Assembly (NCBI GenBank): GCA_020719895.1
Contig: DYPM01000079.1
Coordinates: 1-8,758, forward strand
Source: Sulfurovum sp.
GTDB taxonomy: Bacteria > Campylobacterota > Campylobacteria > Campylobacterales > Sulfurovaceae
Length of the DNA stretch: 8,758 bases
Direction of reading: 5' to 3'
The notes under the pieces are model-generated. The model was given only the letters and a program-made list of their open reading frames with translations, was not told the origin of the DNA and did no database searches. The number at the start of each line of letters is the position of its first letter. Position 1 is the stretch's first letter. Shown piece after piece: positions 7,022 to 8,758 of the stretch. A program made the translations under genes and the position numbers.

Positions 7022-8662
7022 TTAACGGTCTAAATCACCTTGGCAGATATAAAGACTGCCAAAGATGAGTGGAATATCAGAGAGTGTCTCTCCCTTGAGC
7101 AGGTGATTGAGCATCATCGTGTGGTTGAAACTTGGAGCTTTCATTTTGAGTCTATAAGGAGATGTGGCTTTTTCTTGTGTGACCAAATGCATTAGCACTT
7201 CACCTCTTGACCACTCAACACGACTGATCGCTTCACCTTTGGGAAGTTTTTTGGGCATTTTGACCATATGATCTTTTGTTGGATTGAAAACACCCGAAGC
7301 GATATTTTCTTCGATATGTTTTTTTGATTGTTTGATGATATCTACAGATTGCTCTACCTCTTCAAAAAGTGTTGTGAGCCGATCACTGGAGGCACCGTTT
7401 TTTTGAAGTACATATTTCATTTTGATTTGATCATAAGCTGCATAAGGTTCATCGATACGCACATCCGTTGCCACGCCACTTGAACGTGCGACTACACCAC
7501 AAAGTGCATAATCATGAATCTCTTTTTGGGAAATGATTCCTTTTTTAGAGGCACGCAGTTTCATTGTAGGGTTTTTGACAAAAATCGCTCTAATCTCTGA
7601 TTTGGTGTTGTCAAACTTCTCAATCGCTTTTTGTAACTCATCAAACATATTTGGCGTCAATCCATAACGCACACCACCAGGTTCAATCGCTGCTGTAGCG
7701 ATACGTGCTCCACTGTAAGACTCCAAAAAGTCCAAAAAAAACTCTCGAATATCCAAACTCCACATAAAAGCAGTGTGAAGTCCCATCGCATTATAAAATC
7801 CACCTAATCCCATCAAGTGAGAAGAGATACGCGTGACTTCACCCAAAAGCACACGCATCCATTTAGCAAACGGCGTAATCTCCACACCAGCAATCTCTTC
7901 GACGGCTTGAGCATAACCCACCATAGAGTTGATATTGTCCATAAAACAGAGTCGCTCTACTGCTACAATCGCTCCGATAAAATCTTTTTGTGTGACCAAA
8001 TGCTCCAATGCTCTCCAGACAAATCCAATATCAGGATCAATACCGATAATCTCTTCACCATCACAATGCACTTTGAGACGAATTGGTCCACTCGCAGGAT
8101 GCGTTGGTCCCCAGTTGAGAATCATTTCAGAGCTATTTGCATCAAGATGATCTTCTCCAATATCTTGCTCTTGATTGAACGCATCAACGATAGTTTGGAT
8201 ATTTGTGAGTGTATCTTTTTCATGTGCATCCCAATCAAAATCTTTGCGGTAAGGTGTTTTGCCATAAAAGTCTTGTGAGACGATAATTGGACGCAGATCA
8301 GGATGTCCACGAAATCTCACTCCAAACATCGAAAATGCTTCTCTTTCGTGCCAATTTGCTCCACTAAAATAAGGCGTTAGCGAATCAACCTCGCACGACT
8401 CTATCTCACGTGGAATATCACATTTGATCCAACAGTTGATTTTATTTGTCAAATCCTCAAAAAAGTAGTTCATCTCAATACGATTTTCATCGATAAAATC
8501 AGTCGGAGAGACCGCCACCAAAGAGCGTAAACCGTGTGATTGAAGTGCTTTTGAGATCGTGACAAGATCATCGGGATTGATTTTGACTCTCAACCAAAGA
8601 GGTTTGTATTGGTCGATTGAGAGTGTGTTGTAGTTGTCAAAAAGAGCTTTGAGTGTTTGCAT
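7022..8662 (-). CDS. nuoCD: Fused NuoC-NuoD complex I subunit with divergent NuoD active-site motifs
   Basis: Protein of 546 residues. Residues about 1-150 are the NuoC (30 kDa) domain, shown by ANWHEREAFSMFGVRFRGHP (102-121) and the following DLRPI; a linker to about 175 leads into a NuoD (49 kDa) domain ending in GDLDR. Both are peripheral-arm subunits by the quinone site. NuoD landmarks: WGPTHPASGPIRL (184-196), ERLCFMD (236-242), AVEEIAGVEI, RISSHLMGLGG, SGAR at 317 and DVRIDEPYAAYD. Departures from canonical NuoD, recalled from memory, are striking: the quinone-pocket His of HPSTHG has no counterpart, the pocket Tyr is Phe240, the His pair before GGV is Ala322-Thr323, and Cys239 and Cys540 occupy the first positions of the two hydrogenase CxxC sites. 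AGGAG lies 7 bases before the ATG. Fold assignment is secure; electron acceptor is uncertain. Confidence 0.93.
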   Translation of the reverse strand: MQTLKALFDNYNTLSIDQYKPLWLRVKINPDDLVTISKALQSHGLRSLVAVSPTDFIDENRIEMNYFFEDLTNKINCWIKCDIPREIESCEVDSLTPYFSGANWHEREAFSMFGVRFRGHPDLRPIIVSQDFYGKTPYRKDFDWDAHEKDTLTNIQTIVDAFNQEQDIGEDHLDANSSEMILNWGPTHPASGPIRLKVHCDGEEIIGIDPDIGFVWRALEHLVTQKDFIGAIVAVERLCFMDNINSMVGYAQAVEEIAGVEITPFAKWMRVLLGEVTRISSHLMGLGGFYNAMGLHTAFMWSLDIREFFLDFLESYSGARIATAAIEPGGVRYGLTPNMFDELQKAIEKFDNTKSEIRAIFVKNPTMKLRASKKGIISQKEIHDYALCGVVARSSGVATDVRIDEPYAAYDQIKMKYVLQKNGASSDRLTTLFEEVEQSVDIIKQSKKHIEENIASGVFNPTKDHMVKMPKKLPKGEAISRVEWSRGEVLMHLVTQEKATSPYRLKMKAPSFNHTMMLNHLLKGETLSDIPLIFGSLYICQGDLDR

Positions 8663-8669
8663 TTCTATG

Positions 8670-8674
8670 CTCCT
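8670..8674 (-). promoter_or_regulatory. Ribosome binding site of nuoCD
   Basis: AGGAG with 7-base spacing (CATAGAA) to the ATG at 8662. It fixes the nuoCD start. The preceding 15 bases link it to a diverged copy of the palindrome found ahead of nuoH. Confidence 0.85.
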
Positions 8675-8688
8675 ACTAATAAATTTTG

Positions 8689-8714
8689 TACAATCTAAAC
8701 AAGTTCAGATTGTA
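8689..8714. repeat. Diverged copy of the nuoH-upstream palindrome, ahead of nuoCD
   Basis: Arms TACAATCTAAA (8689-8699) and TTCAGATTGTA (8704-8714) surround the same CAAG/CTTG loop. They pair with one exception, which is a G-U wobble in the operon transcript. Compared with the palindrome at 6848-6879 the core differs at one position and the flank toward the gene is also conserved (AAAATTTA, then TAGGAG). The same element therefore lies just upstream of the ribosome binding sites of both nuoCD and nuoH. Confidence 0.88.
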
Positions 8715-8734
8715 GGGCATCTCTAAAAACCGTC

Positions 8735-8755
8735 ATGCCAAACTTGATTTGGCAT
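8735..8755. repeat. Second palindrome family, 8-bp stem
   Basis: ATGCCAAA (8735-8742) and TTTGGCAT (8748-8755) pair perfectly around CTTGA. The apex AAACTTGATTT resembles the apex AAACTTGTTT of the other palindromes read on the opposite strand. The flanks GTC and CT give it the look of widespread interspersed palindromes of the type GTCAT-stem-AACTTGTTT-stem-ATCT that I recall from several bacterial genomes; that link is from memory. It sits at the window edge, so it may be part of a longer element. Confidence 0.75.
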
Positions 8756-8758
8756 CTG

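Larger units (their letters stand above)
6824..7023. repeat. 92-bp tandem repeat, two perfect copies plus 16 bp
   Basis: Copies at 6824-6915 and 6916-7007 are identical at all 92 positions, and a third partial copy (catcttgactcctatt, 7008-7023) reaches the nuoCD stop codon. Read on the minus strand, each unit contains a GTCTC-rich stretch, a short TCGCC/GGCGA stem, a 32-base palindrome, then a Shine-Dalgarno site and ATG. The 16-bp shared ends are the nuoH ribosome binding site and start region, so removing both units would leave nuoCD and nuoH 11 bases apart with AGGAG between them. This is what an insertion with a target duplication, followed by tandem doubling, would produce. The array accounts for the whole gap between the two genes. 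Confidence 0.97.
8663..8758. other. Non-coding stretch upstream of nuoCD
   Basis: This 96-base edge region contains two palindromes and the nuoCD ribosome binding site. No reading frame is supported and no clear promoter is seen. In a standard nuo operon nuoA and nuoB would lie further upstream, beyond the window, so this is probably an intra-operon gap filled by repeat elements. Confidence 0.6.

Noticed and set aside
6824..7023. Possible CRISPR array
   Set aside because: The two units are directly adjacent and fully identical, with no unique spacers between repeats, and no cas gene is present.
7817..8278. Plus-strand reading frame of 153 codons opposite nuoCD
   Set aside because: The minus-strand protein here carries conserved NuoD motifs; the opposite frame has no recognisable domain and is a shadow.
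8718..8755. Rho-independent terminator upstream of nuoCD
   Set aside because: On the minus strand the 8-bp stem is followed by GACGG before a five-base T stretch, so the U-run is too short and too far from the stem to be convincing.

Overview
The window is almost entirely one minus-strand operon for a proton-pumping complex I (NADH-quinone oxidoreductase type, Nuo). In transcription order it holds nuoCD (a fused gene), nuoH, nuoI, nuoJ, nuoK, nuoL, nuoM and the start of nuoN, which runs off the left edge. The DNA is A+T-rich, genes are tightly packed, and stop/start overlaps (mostly ATGA) join every pair from nuoH to nuoN. The protein style fits a Campylobacterota-like (epsilonproteobacterial) chemolithotroph or heterotroph; this organism call is an inference from composition and family resemblance, not proof. 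No rRNA, tRNA, CRISPR array, transposase or phage gene is seen.

Layout from right to left: 8663-8758 is an upstream gap with two palindromes and the nuoCD ribosome binding site. 7022-8662 is nuoCD. 6827-7021 is the only sizeable gap inside the operon; it holds two perfect tandem copies of a 92-bp unit, each carrying a strong hairpin, a Shine-Dalgarno site and a 25-codon reading frame. 1-6826 is an unbroken run of membrane-arm and ferredoxin-like subunits. The large opposite-strand reading frames are shadows of these genes.

Working together: NuoI (two 4Fe-4S clusters) and NuoCD form the connecting arm, NuoH anchors it, NuoJ and NuoK link the proton path, and NuoL, NuoM and NuoN are the three antiporter-like pumps, all with their key Lys and Glu residues. 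There is no nuoE, nuoF or nuoG between nuoCD and nuoH, so the NADH-oxidising module is missing at its usual place.

The two things most worth a second look are: (1) the NuoD half lacks most hallmark residues of the quinone pocket and instead has a Cys at the first position of each of the two places where [NiFe] hydrogenases have a CxxC pair; (2) the 92-bp tandem unit between nuoCD and nuoH, which duplicates the nuoH translation start and creates a chain of small frames, and whose palindrome recurs in diverged form just upstream of nuoCD.
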